From Zoogloeaceae bacterium G21618-S1 (GTDB taxonomy: Bacteria; Pseudomonadota; Gammaproteobacteria; Burkholderiales; Rhodocyclaceae), in assembly GCA_027214125.1 (NCBI GenBank), contig JAPWHF010000009.1, positions 62,001 through 126,000 of the forward strand: a DNA stretch of 64,000 bases, in the 5' to 3' direction. Of this stretch, positions 1 to 9,027 are shown one piece after another (the first letter of the stretch is position 1; every line of letters begins with the position of its first letter). The notes beneath the pieces are model-generated. The model had not been told where the DNA came from, ran no database searches, and was given only the letters and a program-made list of their open reading frames with translations. The position numbers and the translations under genes were made by a program.

Positions 1-907
1 CCACCGGATACAAACCGGCAAACACCTGCGATTTGATTTCCTTGAAGCCCGGCAAGGGCTTGTCGGCCGGGCGGGTTGCCAGGGTGACCGTATCGCCCAC
101 CTTGGCGTCGGAAATCACTTTGATACCACTGATCACAAAACCCACTTCACCCGCCGACAGCGTTTCACGCACCAGCGATTTGGGCGTAAATACCCCAACC
201 TGGTCGACCGGGTACTCCGCGCCATTGGCCATCAGCCGCATACGATCCTTGGCCTTGATGCTGCCGTCGATCACGCGCACCAAAATGACCACGCCTACAT
301 AGCTGTCGAACCACGAATCAATGATCAAGGCTTTCAGCGGCGCCGTCGGGTCGCCCACCGGCGGCGGTACACGCCGAACCACGGTCTCGAGGATGTCGTC
401 GATACCCAGACCGGTCTTGGCCGAACACAGCGTCGCTTCGGAGGCATCGACACCGATCACATCCTCGATCTCGGCACGCACACGCTCCGGGTCAGCTGCG
501 GGCAAGTCCACCTTGTTGAGCACCGGAATCACTTCCAGATTCTGCTCAATCGCCGTATAGCAGTTGGCCACGGTCTGTGCCTCCACGCCTTGCGACGCAT
601 CGACCACCAACAACGCGCCTTCGCAAGCCTGCAAAGAACGTGACACCTCGTAGCTGAAGTCCACATGCCCCGGAGTGTCAATCAGGTTGAACTGATAGAC
701 CTGCCCGTCCTTGGCTGTGTAGAGCAAGGACGCGGTCTGCGCCTTGATGGTGATGCCACGCTCTCGCTCCAGATCCATCGAATCGAGCACCTGGGCGTCC
801 ATCTCCCGGTCAGCCAGGCCGCCGCAGCGGTGGATCAAGCGATCCGCCAACGTCGACTTACCGTGGTCAATGTGGGCAATGATGGAGAAATTACGTATGT
901 GGCGCAT
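1..907 (-). CDS. lepA: Elongation factor 4 (LepA), 3' end outside window
   Basis: Ribosome-associated translational GTPase of the EF-G family, thought to act on stalled or mistranslocated ribosomes. The reverse strand reads about 302 codons with no stop: a start typical of LepA ([19 protein letters not shown]), the P-loop AHIDHGKST, switch [10 protein letters not shown] and the guanine-specificity motif NKVD, followed by domain II. The C-terminal half lies beyond base 1. The ATG at 905-907 is chosen because the conserved N-terminus begins there. No Shine-Dalgarno sequence precedes it; instead a hairpin with a T-run ends 9 bases upstream. It follows the rpoE-mucD-glutaredoxin run on the same strand. 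Family identity is certain from the motifs. Confidence 0.97.
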   Translation of the reverse strand, partial: MRHIRNFSIIAHIDHGKSTLADRLIHRCGGLADREMDAQVLDSMDLERERGITIKAQTASLLYTAKDGQVYQFNLIDTPGHVDFSYEVSRSLQACEGALLVVDASQGVEAQTVANCYTAIEQNLEVIPVLNKVDLPAADPERVRAEIEDVIGVDASEATLCSAKTGLGIDDILETVVRRVPPPVGDPTAPLKALIIDSWFDSYVGVVILVRVIDGSIKAKDRMRLMANGAEYPVDQVGVFTPKSLVRETLSAGEVGFVISGIKVISDAKVGDTVTLATRPADKPLPGFKEIKSQVFAGLYPV

Positions 908-916
908 ATTCACAAC

Positions 917-939
917 AAAAAAGGTGCCTTGCGGCACCC
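917..939 (-). terminator. Hairpin plus T-run between the glutaredoxin-like gene and lepA
   Basis: Read on the minus strand, the stem GGTGCC-GCAA-GGCACC (923-938) is followed directly by six T. It begins 18 bases after the glutaredoxin-like stop codon and ends 9 bases before the lepA ATG. It has the form of an intrinsic terminator or attenuator occupying the place where a lepA ribosome-binding site would be expected. Confidence 0.65.
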
Positions 940-956
940 TCGTTTCCCGGGCGTAG

Positions 957-1220
957 TCAATCGGCGGATTCTATCGGAAATCGGGCCAAATAGGCACGCA
1001 GCGCCGCCTCGTCAAGATGGTAGTGGCACAACTCCTCGCCATTGTCCGCCAACAACACCGGCACCAACTCGCCCCAGCGTGCCTCCAGCGTCGCATCGCC
1101 ATCCACATCGATGACTTCGATCTCGACACCCGCCAGGTCTGCCAGCGGCCTGGCCGCCGCCAGCATGTCATCGCACAGATGACACCAACTGCGACTGAGC
1201 AATTGCAGCGCCCTCATCAA
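957..1220 (-). CDS. Glutaredoxin-like thioredoxin-fold protein
   Basis: 87-residue protein with a single redox motif CHLC near residues 13-16, followed by a glutaredoxin-type pattern (EVIDVDGD, a VPVLL segment in the cis-proline position). It is shorter than classical glutaredoxins and lacks an obvious CPYC motif, so it belongs to the small glutaredoxin-family proteins that often sit beside mucD and lepA in betaproteobacteria. Its substrate is unknown. Its start overlaps the mucD stop by 4 bases (ATGA), so the two are probably translationally coupled. A second Met directly after the first is an equally possible start. Confidence 0.85.
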   Translation of the reverse strand: MMRALQLLSRSWCHLCDDMLAAARPLADLAGVEIEVIDVDGDATLEARWGELVPVLLADNGEELCHYHLDEAALRAYLARFPIESAD

Positions 1221-2623
1221 CGGGCCTCGATCACCATAAAGCTGCGGCCAATACCGCGTTGCAACAAAACGGTCAGCGCCTCCTGCGGCCCCAGCTGCGC
1301 CAGGGCGGCATCCAGATCTTCAAGCTTTCGCAGTGGCGTTTGCCTGCCGGCAGTCACCGACGCCACCAATAAATCGCCCTCGCGCAAGCGTGCACGCGCG
1401 GCCGGGCCTTCAGCCTTCTTGACCTCAAGCCCCCACTGGGCACCCAGTGTCTTTAGCCTGGCGCCATTGGGCTCTGACAAACTCAGCCCGCGCCGGGCCA
1501 GATCATTCAGCTTGGGCGGAATACGCCGCTGCGGCGGCGAACTCTCGGCATTCGGCCAGTGCCCTAATGTAACGGTCAACTGCTGGCGTGTGCCATCGCG
1601 AATCACTTCCATCGGCACTTCCCTGCCTGGCGCCATGCGCGCCACAATGCGCGGCAAATCGTCGGAACGCAGAACCGGCGTATCACCAAAACCTGCGATC
1701 ACGTCACCCACCATCACGCCGGCGTGCAACGCCGGGCTATCGGGCTCGACCATCCCAACCAAAGCGCCATCGAGCGATGGCAGACCGAAAGCGCTTGCCA
1801 GTGCAGGCGTCACCTCCTGAATACCTACGCCAATCCGCCCGCGCGCCACCTTGCCCGAGCGCCTGAGTTGGGACTGGATTTCCATGGCAACATCGATCGG
1901 AATCGCAAACGACACCCCCATAAAACCGCCCGTTCGGCTGTAAATCTGGGAATTAATACCCACGACTTCGCCGGCCAGATTGAACAGCGGCCCACCAGAG
2001 TTGCCGGGGTTGATTGCCACGTCGGTCTGGATGAAGGGCACGAAGCTCTCTTCCGGAAACACACGCCCCTTTGCGCTAACGATCCCCGCGGTCACACTGT
2101 TTTCGAAGCCGAAGGGCGAGCCGATCGCCACCACCCATTCACCAACAGCCAAGCCATCCGGCCGCCCCATCCGCACAGCAGGCAAACCACTCCCGTCGAT
2201 CTTCAGCAACGCAATGTCGGCGCGTTTGTCGGACCCGATCAAGCTTGCCGAGTAGACCCGGCGATCAAGCAAGCGCACCTGAATCGTCTGGGCATTGGCC
2301 ACCACGTGGGCATTCGTCAGAATATAACCGTCATCGGAGATGAAAAATCCGGAGCCCTGAGACTGTTCCGGCTCTTCCGGCTCGATCTCCGGCGCGTCGG
2401 GCAACAAGCGCCGCAAAAACTCCGGAACATGCGGATTTTCACCCGATTGAGGATGCGCCATTTTGACCTCGGACGCCGCCTGGGTAATGCTGATATTGAC
2501 CACCGATGAGCCATGCTCACGCACCAGCGCACGAAAGTCGGGAAGCACATCGGCCCGGCAAATGCCAACGCTGAACACGCACAGCGCCGCCATCATTATG
2601 CGCAAACAGCCGCGCCTAATCAT
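1217..2623 (-). CDS. mucD: Periplasmic serine endoprotease DegP/MucD
   Basis: HtrA-family protease and chaperone that degrades misfolded envelope proteins. Length is 468 aa from the ATG at 2623. A signal peptide ends around ICRA-DV (residue 24). The trypsin-like domain carries the triad His106 (TNAHVV), Asp136 (ADIALLKID) and Ser209 (NPGNSGGPLF), followed by two PDZ domains. The longer upstream reading frame is rejected because the chosen ATG gives a clean signal peptide. The chosen ATG overlaps the rseC stop by 8 bases. It is the fifth gene of the rpoE operon, fitting its role as a sigma-E-controlled envelope stress protease. Confidence 0.96.
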   Translation of the reverse strand: MIRRGCLRIMMAALCVFSVGICRADVLPDFRALVREHGSSVVNISITQAASEVKMAHPQSGENPHVPEFLRRLLPDAPEIEPEEPEQSQGSGFFISDDGYILTNAHVVANAQTIQVRLLDRRVYSASLIGSDKRADIALLKIDGSGLPAVRMGRPDGLAVGEWVVAIGSPFGFENSVTAGIVSAKGRVFPEESFVPFIQTDVAINPGNSGGPLFNLAGEVVGINSQIYSRTGGFMGVSFAIPIDVAMEIQSQLRRSGKVARGRIGVGIQEVTPALASAFGLPSLDGALVGMVEPDSPALHAGVMVGDVIAGFGDTPVLRSDDLPRIVARMAPGREVPMEVIRDGTRQQLTVTLGHWPNAESSPPQRRIPPKLNDLARRGLSLSEPNGARLKTLGAQWGLEVKKAEGPAARARLREGDLLVASVTAGRQTPLRKLEDLDAALAQLGPQEALTVLLQRGIGRSFMVIEAR

Positions 2624-3089
2624 GGCGTACAGTAAGCTCAGCTTGCGCGTCCGAGCACCAGCCGGCATCGGCCACCAAACGGACTGACAGCTTCTGCCGC
2701 CAAAAACGCCGTCCGCCAATCGCGTGGACGATCAGCACCGACGCGATCAAAGCCACCGCCAGACCGGTCAGCGCACCCGCATTGCCGGCCAACCACGTAC
2801 CGACGCCGGCACCGAGCAGCGCGCCGAGTGTCGGCACGCCATAAGTCACTGCCGCAGCGCCAAGCGCCGCGCCATCGTCAATCTGCAGACGGACGCGATC
2901 CCCGGCAACAAAATGCTGCGGATTATCAACATGGAAGACTTCATCGGGCTTGCCAAAGGCATGGGCAATTTTTGCCCCGCCACAGCCACCCGGCTCATTG
3001 CAGCGGCCACACCCCGTGGGTTGATCGTCGACCCGCACCCACGCCTGACCCGCACCGGTACGCAACACAATGCCCCGCGCTTCGATCAC
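2616..3089 (-). CDS. rseC: Sigma-E regulatory protein RseC/MucC
   Basis: 157-aa inner-membrane protein of the RseC/MucC family. The N-terminal part contains a cysteine cluster (CGRC...GGCGG, residues about 27-37), characteristic of the family. Two hydrophobic segments in the middle (roughly residues 75-125) form a membrane hairpin, and a soluble tail follows. Family members modulate sigma-E activity and, in some bacteria, reduce SoxR. Its start overlaps the rseB stop by 4 bases and its stop overlaps the mucD start. Confidence 0.92.
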   Translation of the reverse strand: MIEARGIVLRTGAGQAWVRVDDQPTGCGRCNEPGGCGGAKIAHAFGKPDEVFHVDNPQHFVAGDRVRLQIDDGAALGAAAVTYGVPTLGALLGAGVGTWLAGNAGALTGLAVALIASVLIVHAIGGRRFWRQKLSVRLVADAGWCSDAQAELTVRHD

Positions 3090-4045
3090 TGGTTGGCCGC
3101 CTTCATGCCGTCACCCACACGGCGAAGTGCTTCGTTCGGTGCCTCGCCCAGAACGGTCAGACGATGTCCGGCGACATTCCTGGCATAGACGGCAATCGAT
3201 CCAGCCTCCATGAACCCCGCGCTGTCATCGGTGGATTGAGCCGGCTCGACAAACACCGAAATATTGGCCAGACCATCGGACACCACCAGATGCAGCACCG
3301 ACTGCCCGTGAGCCCCCACCGACCGGCGCACTGACGACACCAGCCGATAGCCTGGGAGCATGTCGCCCAATTGCCAGCCGGACGCATCACCGCTGGCCTC
3401 ATCGCCCTTTGCGTTCACGGTCTGCCAGTCATCTGCGACGGCGTATTTTTGCTTCAACAGTGCGGGGTCGATATCACCACCAATGTGTATCTCGTTAAAC
3501 GCAAACTGCTCAATCAATTCACCGTTTCCGTCGAGCAGGCGCGCTTTCAGCAGCAAACCGCTCTCTTCGTCCGCCCACAACTGATGGCCGTAACGGAGAT
3601 TGTCTTTCGGTTCGAGGATGATCAACTGCGCTTTACGTCCGGCGACCCGGCTCATGTCCCCACGGGAAATCCGGTAGTGCTCGTTCAAGGCCGCCACTGC
3701 CACCGGTAGTCGAGCCGGGAACGCACGGCGATTACCAATCCGATCGATAATCACAGTCTTGAGGTCGGGCAAAACACAACGAACCTCGGCATTCGTACGA
3801 ATCACTTCTCTGGGATTGCCATCGAGGGTCTCGATGCGTTCGACTTCACCCTCCGGACCTGTCACATGGGCAATCCGCAGTGTCTCCATGCGCTTTCCGC
3901 TCAGATAAGAGAACGTCCCGGAGAAATTGACTCTCTGGGTCGCACCCGCCATCCGGTTCATCCAGGACAAGGCATCGTTCTCTGGCGCGGCCAAGGCTGC
4001 CCCGCAGAAAACAAACAACCAGACGGCAAAGAGGCGACGCCTCAT
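3086..4045 (-). CDS. rseB: Periplasmic sigma-E regulator RseB/MucB
   Basis: 319-aa exported protein with a signal peptide (MRRRLFAVWLFVFCGAALA). RseB/MucB binds the periplasmic part of RseA and shields it from cleavage until mislocalised lipoproteins or lipopolysaccharide are sensed. The N-terminal lipoprotein-binding-like domain (SWMNRMAGATQRVNFSGTF onward) and the smaller C-terminal RseA-binding domain are both present at normal length. The ATG overlaps the rseA stop (ATGA), indicating coupled translation within rpoE-rseA-rseB-rseC-mucD. Confidence 0.94.
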   Translation of the reverse strand: MRRRLFAVWLFVFCGAALAAPENDALSWMNRMAGATQRVNFSGTFSYLSGKRMETLRIAHVTGPEGEVERIETLDGNPREVIRTNAEVRCVLPDLKTVIIDRIGNRRAFPARLPVAVAALNEHYRISRGDMSRVAGRKAQLIILEPKDNLRYGHQLWADEESGLLLKARLLDGNGELIEQFAFNEIHIGGDIDPALLKQKYAVADDWQTVNAKGDEASGDASGWQLGDMLPGYRLVSSVRRSVGAHGQSVLHLVVSDGLANISVFVEPAQSTDDSAGFMEAGSIAVYARNVAGHRLTVLGEAPNEALRRVGDGMKAANQ

Positions 4046-4578
4046 CGCTGCGCCCCGGAAGACACATCGGCAACCGTGCGAACAAACGGCGCGACAGCCG
4101 GAATGGCACCTTGATTCGCCAAGCTTTGATGCGCAAACAGATAGGCCCGCAAGGGTTCACGGTCCTGTCGTTTCGTCTCGACAGCGGTCGCCACCAAGGG
4201 TTGGGGCGCCATCCTGGCCATTTGTATGGCCGACGTATCGGTGCTTTGCGGAATCGCGAGCCACCCCACCGCAGCCACGCCCGCCACTGACGCCGCCAAA
4301 GGAAGGAGCTTCCGCCAGGATTTTTCGTTCGCCGGATCAGATGCCGGAGGTCGGATCGACATCGGCGCGAGTACGGTCGGCTCCTGGGCCAGACCGGCCA
4401 TGACCCGCGCGGACAAATCGCACGACAACTCGGGTTCTCTGCGAAGCGCATCTCCGATCAGGCAGTAGTGGTCCCACTGACGGCGAGCATCGGCGGACTC
4501 ACCAACCGACTTCAGGACCGGCTCCGCCGCTTGTGCATCAAAATTGCCATCAAACAGTGCCGAAATACGTTCCTTCAT
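4042..4578 (-). CDS. rseA: Anti-sigma-E factor RseA/MucA
   Basis: 178-aa single-pass inner-membrane anti-sigma factor. The cytoplasmic N-terminus (MKERISALFDGNFD, then WDHYCLIGDALR) matches the RseA/MucA sigma-binding domain. One membrane segment follows (LLPLAASVAGVAAVGWLAI, about residues 90-108), then a periplasmic tail that would be cut by site-1 protease. The start at 4578 is preferred over an in-frame GTG three codons earlier because the family starts at this Met. It begins three bases after the rpoE stop. Confidence 0.93.
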   Translation of the reverse strand: MKERISALFDGNFDAQAAEPVLKSVGESADARRQWDHYCLIGDALRREPELSCDLSARVMAGLAQEPTVLAPMSIRPPASDPANEKSWRKLLPLAASVAGVAAVGWLAIPQSTDTSAIQMARMAPQPLVATAVETKRQDREPLRAYLFAHQSLANQGAIPAVAPFVRTVADVSSGAQR

Positions 4579-4580
4579 AC

Positions 4581-5180
4581 CTACCACCGTTGATCAGGGG
4601 CCGTATCCAACAACGGCCGGAGTTTTTCTGCAATCGCCTCGCGCGCCCGAAATATTCGCGAACGCACAGTCCCAATCGGGCATTCCATGATGCCGGCGAT
4701 TTCCTCGTAGCTCAGCCCCTCGATCTCGCGCAAAACAATGGCCGTTCTCAACTCTTCCGGCAATGCTTCCATCGCAATGTCGACGGTCTGTCCGATCTGA
4801 CGAGACATCATCAAGCGCTCTGGCGTATTGATGTCCCGCAACTGATCTCCATCCTCAAACGTCTCAGCCTCTTCCGAATTGAACCCCGTAGTCGTCGGGG
4901 CCCGGCGACGCTGGGCAACCAGATAATTCTTCGCCGTATTTACGCCAATACGATACAGCCAGGTGTAAAACGCACTTTCGCCTCGAAACGCTGGCAGCGC
5001 ACGATAGGCCTTGATGAACGTCTCCTGCGCAACATCCTCCACCTCGGCAGGGTCGCGGATCAGGCGCGACAGCAAGCGCAACAACTTGCGCTGATACTTG
5101 GAAACCAACAGGCCAAATGCCTGTTTGTCTCCGCGCTGTACACGCTCAACAAGTTGTTGATCCAGTTCTCGGTCGGTCAT
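4581..5180 (-). CDS. rpoE: Extracytoplasmic-function sigma factor RpoE (AlgU)
   Basis: 199-aa sigma factor directing transcription of envelope stress genes. Region 2 is seen in DVAQETFIKAYRALPAFRG and FYTWLYRIGVNTAKNYL. Region 4 is in LPEELRTAIVLREIEGLSY and the helix-turn-helix YEEIAGIMECPIGTVRSRI. The ATG at 5180 (MTDRELDQQLVERVQ) is chosen because RpoE proteins start here; an earlier in-frame start lacks similarity. A well-formed sigma-70-type promoter lies 50-80 bases upstream. It is the first gene of the rpoE-rseABC-mucD operon and is divergent from nadB. Confidence 0.97.
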   Translation of the reverse strand: MTDRELDQQLVERVQRGDKQAFGLLVSKYQRKLLRLLSRLIRDPAEVEDVAQETFIKAYRALPAFRGESAFYTWLYRIGVNTAKNYLVAQRRRAPTTTGFNSEEAETFEDGDQLRDINTPERLMMSRQIGQTVDIAMEALPEELRTAIVLREIEGLSYEEIAGIMECPIGTVRSRIFRAREAIAEKLRPLLDTAPDQRW

Positions 5181-5229
5181 TTGGCTCGGGGGAAACGAAA
5201 ATCGATCGCGGCGGCGAATAAACCGCGAA

Positions 5230-5258
5230 AGTATAACCAACCCGGTGCCTCACGCCAA
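5230..5258 (-). promoter_or_regulatory. Sigma-70-type promoter of the rpoE operon
   Basis: On the minus strand a -35 box TTGGCG (5258-5253) is separated by exactly 17 bases from a -10 box TATACT (5235-5230). Transcription would begin about 5223, giving a leader of roughly 40 bases before the rpoE ATG. I did not find a clear GGAAC-type sigma-E promoter on this strand, so autoregulation is not shown by the sequence. Confidence 0.7.
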
Positions 5259-5390
5259 AAACACATCAACCTGTGCAATCGACTCCTCGTTCTGCGAATA
5301 GTTCAGATAGCGCAGGGGTTTTTGCATCACCAGCGGCATGACACCGAGTGATATAGTTGGCGCCGACCTATATTTCGCTGGAACCTGTCG

Positions 5391-6980
5391 GTGGAAACCT
5401 TCGACGTCGTCATTATCGGAAGCGGCCTGGCCGGCCAGTCACTCGCGTTGCGGCTGGCAGAACACCGCAGGGTGGTGATCGTTACCAAACGGACGCTCAG
5501 CGACAGCGCCAGTGCCTGGGCGCAAGGCGGCATTGCCGCCGTTCTCGACCCGGCCGACAGTATCGAGTCGCATGTTTCTGACACCTTCGATGCGGGCGCC
5601 GGGCTCAACAGCCGCGCCGCCACCCAGCATGTGGTCGAAAACAGCCGACGCGCCATCGAGTGGCTGATTGATCGCGGCGTACCATTTACCCGCGACGACA
5701 ACACCCCCACCGGCTACCACTTGACCCGCGAGGGCGGCCATAGCCACCGGCGGATCATCCACGCCGCTGACGCCACCGGCGCGGCGGTTCAAGCCACGCT
5801 CAGCCAACAAGTCGCAGCCCACCCGAACATCACAGTTCTCGAGCGGCATATCGCGATCGACCTGATTCCCGGCAGCAAGCTGGGGCAGGCCGACCGTGGC
5901 TGCCTCGGCGCCTACGTCCTCGATATCGACAAGGAGCACGTCAAAACGCTGCGCGCCTCTGCCACTGTGCTGGCCACAGGGGGCGCCGGCAAAGTCTACG
6001 TCTACACCACCAATCCGGACACGGCGACTGGCGACGGTATCGCCATGGCTTGGCGGGCCGGGTGTCGCGTGGCGAACATGGAATTCATCCAGTTTCACCC
6101 GACGTGCCTGTATCACCCGCAAGCCAAGTCCTTCCTGGTGTCAGAAGCGGTTCGTGGTGAAGGCGGTTTGCTGCGTCTGCCCAACGGTGAGCGCTTCATG
6201 CCCGAGCATGACCCACGCGCTGAACTCGCGCCACGCGATATCGTCGCGCGCGCGATCGACTTCGAAATGAAGAAACGCGGTCTGGATTGCGTGTTCCTGG
6301 ATATCAGCCATAAACCGGCCGAATTTCTGAAATCGCACTTCCCCACCATTCTCGCGCGCTGCCAGGAACTGGGCATCGACATCACCCGCCAGCCGATTCC
6401 CGTCGTTCCCGCGGCCCACTACACCTGCGGCGGCATCGTCACCGACTTACACGGGCGCACTGACCTCCCCGGCCTCTACGCCGTTGGCGAAGCCACCTGC
6501 ACCGGCCTGCATGGTGCCAACCGGCTGGCCAGCAACTCCCTGCTCGAATGCGTGGTGTTCAGCGAAGGCATTGCTGAGGCCATCCTTGCGCAACCCGTAT
6601 TGCCTCCCCTGCCCCTGCCGCCCTGGGACGAAAGTCGGGTTACCGATGCCGACGAAGAAATCGTGATCTCCCACAACTGGGAAGAACTTCGCCGCTTCAT
6701 GTGGGACTACGTCGGCATTGTCCGTACCAACAAGCGCCTGTTGCGCGCTCAGCACCGCATTCGGCTGCTAACCCGCGAAATCAATGAGTTCTACACCAAC
6801 TTCCGGGTTACCAACGACTTGATTGAGCTGCGCAACCTGGTCACCACGGCCGACCTGATCGTACGCAGTGCCCTCAGGCGCAAAGAAAGCCGCGGTCTGC
6901 ATTTCAGTCGCGACTACCCCGACATTCAGTCAAAGCCGCGCGACACCGTACTCCGCCCACGCAAAGCATCCACAAAATAG
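5391..6980 (+). CDS. nadB: L-aspartate oxidase
   Basis: Flavoenzyme that oxidises L-aspartate to iminoaspartate, the first step of de novo NAD synthesis with quinolinate synthase NadA. Length is 529 aa. The FAD-binding dinucleotide motif [12 protein letters not shown] is at residues 7-18. The succinate dehydrogenase/fumarate reductase-type active region is visible ([36 protein letters not shown]). The start is GTG at 5391; no ATG gives a better N-terminus. It is divergent from rpoE and its stop lies one base from the stop of the convergent YgfX-like gene. Confidence 0.96.
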   Translation: METFDVVIIGSGLAGQSLALRLAEHRRVVIVTKRTLSDSASAWAQGGIAAVLDPADSIESHVSDTFDAGAGLNSRAATQHVVENSRRAIEWLIDRGVPFTRDDNTPTGYHLTREGGHSHRRIIHAADATGAAVQATLSQQVAAHPNITVLERHIAIDLIPGSKLGQADRGCLGAYVLDIDKEHVKTLRASATVLATGGAGKVYVYTTNPDTATGDGIAMAWRAGCRVANMEFIQFHPTCLYHPQAKSFLVSEAVRGEGGLLRLPNGERFMPEHDPRAELAPRDIVARAIDFEMKKRGLDCVFLDISHKPAEFLKSHFPTILARCQELGIDITRQPIPVVPAAHYTCGGIVTDLHGRTDLPGLYAVGEATCTGLHGANRLASNSLLECVVFSEGIAEAILAQPVLPPLPLPPWDESRVTDADEEIVISHNWEELRRFMWDYVGIVRTNKRLLRAQHRIRLLTREINEFYTNFRVTNDLIELRNLVTTADLIVRSALRRKESRGLHFSRDYPDIQSKPRDTVLRPRKASTK

Positions 6981-6981
6981 G

Positions 6982-7434
6982 TCACCGACCGAGGCTTCCA
7001 GGTGGCACACCCCGAAGGCCCGGCGCATTTCGAAACCAGACACACAGCCAGCGCCACCCCTCCGGGTGCACCAAGGCATCCGGCATGATCATCACCGCAT
7101 GACGCAGACCTTTCTCTGTGCGGCCATGCAGCCAGAACACACCGAAGAGATCCACGCTGGATGCCGCCAACGCACATGCGTCGACTTCGCCGGGTGGAAT
7201 CCAGTACCCCGCGGGCAGCAAAGTCAGGCGTCGTCGTGACCGTGCTCTCCGATATGCCAATATCGAAAGTGCCACCCAGGTCGCAGCCCAGCCAGCACGC
7301 AGCCAGCCGCTGACGCCAGGCGTCGCCATCAAAGACAAAGCCGCCGCGCCACCTGCCGCCATCAAGAGATGGCGCAAGTCACGCGACGGCTTCAATTCCA
7401 ACGTGAGCGGCAGGCGGAACACCGCCTCCGTCAT
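6982..7434 (-). CDS. YgfX (CptA)-like small membrane protein
   Basis: 150-aa protein with two adjacent hydrophobic segments (LLMAAGGAAALSLMATPGV and LRAGWAATWVALSILAY, about residues 23-61) and a soluble C-terminal part ending in a tryptophan-rich stretch (GWRWLCVWFRN). This layout resembles the YgfX/CptA family, membrane proteins described as partners of the SdhE family. It begins 5 bases after the fabF stop, so it is co-transcribed with the fatty acid synthesis genes, while sdhE is far away at 44.4 kb. The family assignment is tentative. Confidence 0.6.
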   Translation of the reverse strand: MTEAVFRLPLTLELKPSRDLRHLLMAAGGAAALSLMATPGVSGWLRAGWAATWVALSILAYRRARSRRRLTLLPAGYWIPPGEVDACALAASSVDLFGVFWLHGRTEKGLRHAVMIMPDALVHPEGWRWLCVWFRNAPGLRGVPPGSLGR

Positions 7435-7439
7435 ATTTC

Positions 7440-8681
7440 TTAGACTCGGGCCAAGGCCAAAGTACCGTTCGTGCCGCCGAAGCCGAAGGAGTTCGACAGG
7501 GCGACACGGATATCCATCGGCCGCGCCTTGTTGGCAGCGTAATCGAGATCGCAGGCCGGATCCTGATCAACGATATTGATCGTCGGCGGTGCAATCTGAT
7601 GATGTACCGCAAGCGCCGTAAACACCGCTTCAACGCCGCCAGCGGCACCGAGCAAGTGACCTGTCATGGATTTGGTCGAGCTAACGACCAGATCCTTGGC
7701 GTGCTCGCCGAAGCAACGTTTCACCGCCACGGTTTCGGCTACATCGCCTAGCGGCGTAGAAGTGCCGTGTGCATTGATGTAGTCAAAATCGGTCGGCGAC
7801 AACTTGGCATCGCGGATCGCATTGGTCATGGAGCGGGCTGCGCCGTCACCATCTTCGCAAGGCGCGGTCATGTGATAGGCGTCGGCGCTCAGGCCATAGC
7901 CCACCACCTCAGCGTATATTTTGGCACCACGGGCCTTTGCGCGCTCGTACTCCTCGAGCACAACTACGCCGGCCCCTTCACCCAACACGAAGCCATCACG
8001 ACCGGAATCCCATGGACGACTTGCAGTCGCGGGATCGTCATTGCGGGTAGACAGCGCTTTCGCTGACGCGAAACCACCGATGGCCAACGGAGTGATAGTT
8101 GCCTCGGCACCACCTGCGACCATCACATCGATGTCACCGTACTTGATCATCCGAGCGGCTTCGCCAATGCAGTGCGTGGCGGTGGTACATGCCGTCACCA
8201 TGGCCAGGCACGGACCTTTGAAGCCATACATGATCGACAGATGGCCGGCAATCATGTTGATGATGGTGCCCGGGATGAAGAACGGGGAAATTTTTCGATG
8301 ACCCGCCCGCAGGTAGTCATCGTGCGTCGCCTCGATCATCGGCAAACCGCCGATGCCCGAACCGATGTTGACGCCAATTCTTTCGGCCTCCGCACCAGTG
8401 ACGCCCTCCAGCCCGGCGTCGCGCACGGCCTGCATTCCGGCGGCCATGCCGAAGTGGATAAAGGTATCCATCCGTCGCGCCTCTTTGGGCGACAGATAGC
8501 TGCCTATATCAAAATTCTGGACCTCCCCGGCGATACGCACCGGGAAGGCCGACGCGTCAAAACGCGTAATCTCCGTGATGCCGGAGCGGCCATTTACAAT
8601 GTTGTCCCAAGCATCCGGGATAGTATTTCCGACTGGGGATACGATCCCCAGGCCGGTTACAACAACTCTGCGACGGGTCAA
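7440..8681 (-). CDS. fabF: 3-oxoacyl-ACP synthase II (KAS II)
   Basis: Condensing enzyme that elongates acyl-ACP with malonyl-ACP in type II fatty acid synthesis. Full length at 413 aa. The catalytic Cys is in VTACTTATHCIG, and the two active-site His are in NAHGTSTPLGD and MTGHLLGAAGG. The start MTRRRVVVTGLGIVSPVG is typical. It follows acpP by 22 bases on the same strand, the usual acpP-fabF order. Confidence 0.98.
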   Translation of the reverse strand: MTRRRVVVTGLGIVSPVGNTIPDAWDNIVNGRSGITEITRFDASAFPVRIAGEVQNFDIGSYLSPKEARRMDTFIHFGMAAGMQAVRDAGLEGVTGAEAERIGVNIGSGIGGLPMIEATHDDYLRAGHRKISPFFIPGTIINMIAGHLSIMYGFKGPCLAMVTACTTATHCIGEAARMIKYGDIDVMVAGGAEATITPLAIGGFASAKALSTRNDDPATASRPWDSGRDGFVLGEGAGVVVLEEYERAKARGAKIYAEVVGYGLSADAYHMTAPCEDGDGAARSMTNAIRDAKLSPTDFDYINAHGTSTPLGDVAETVAVKRCFGEHAKDLVVSSTKSMTGHLLGAAGGVEAVFTALAVHHQIAPPTINIVDQDPACDLDYAANKARPMDIRVALSNSFGFGGTNGTLALARV

Positions 8682-8703
8682 TGTTCGCTCCGGTATCGGT
8701 TGA

Positions 8704-8943
8704 TTACTTGCTCAGATGCGCAGTTACGTAGTCGATTGCTTGCTGCACGGAGGTGATCTTCTCAGCCTCTTCGTCCGGAATCTCGCACTCGAACTCTTCC
8801 TCGAGCGCCATCACCAGTTCCACGGTGTCCAGCGAATCAGCACCAAGATCGTCCACGAACGAGGACTCGTTCTTGATTTCGGACTCGTTAACACCGAGTT
8901 GCTCCGCGACGATTTTCTTGACGCGTTGTTCGATGTTCTCCAT
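8704..8943 (-). CDS. acpP: Acyl carrier protein
   Basis: 79-aa acidic carrier of acyl intermediates. The phosphopantetheine attachment serine is Ser37 in the invariant GADSLDTVE. The ATG at 8943 ([12 protein letters not shown]) is chosen over an upstream in-frame start because it has a strong AAGGAG ribosome-binding site 8 bases before it and matches the family N-terminus. It lies between fabG and fabF. Confidence 0.98.
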   Translation of the reverse strand: MENIEQRVKKIVAEQLGVNESEIKNESSFVDDLGADSLDTVELVMALEEEFECEIPDEEAEKITSVQQAIDYVTAHLSK

Positions 8944-9027
8944 GAAATAGCTCCTTCCCGGATATGCGGGTATGTAGTTTAGGCGGGCGTATTCTACCAA
9001 AAAGGCAGCGCACCGATAGCGTCATGT

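Noticed and set aside
5250-5339. 29-residue open frame upstream of rpoE on the minus strand, reminiscent of a leader peptide such as rseD
   Set aside because: The best rpoE promoter overlaps its 3' end, so it would not be on that transcript. It has no ribosome-binding site and no similarity I can recognise.
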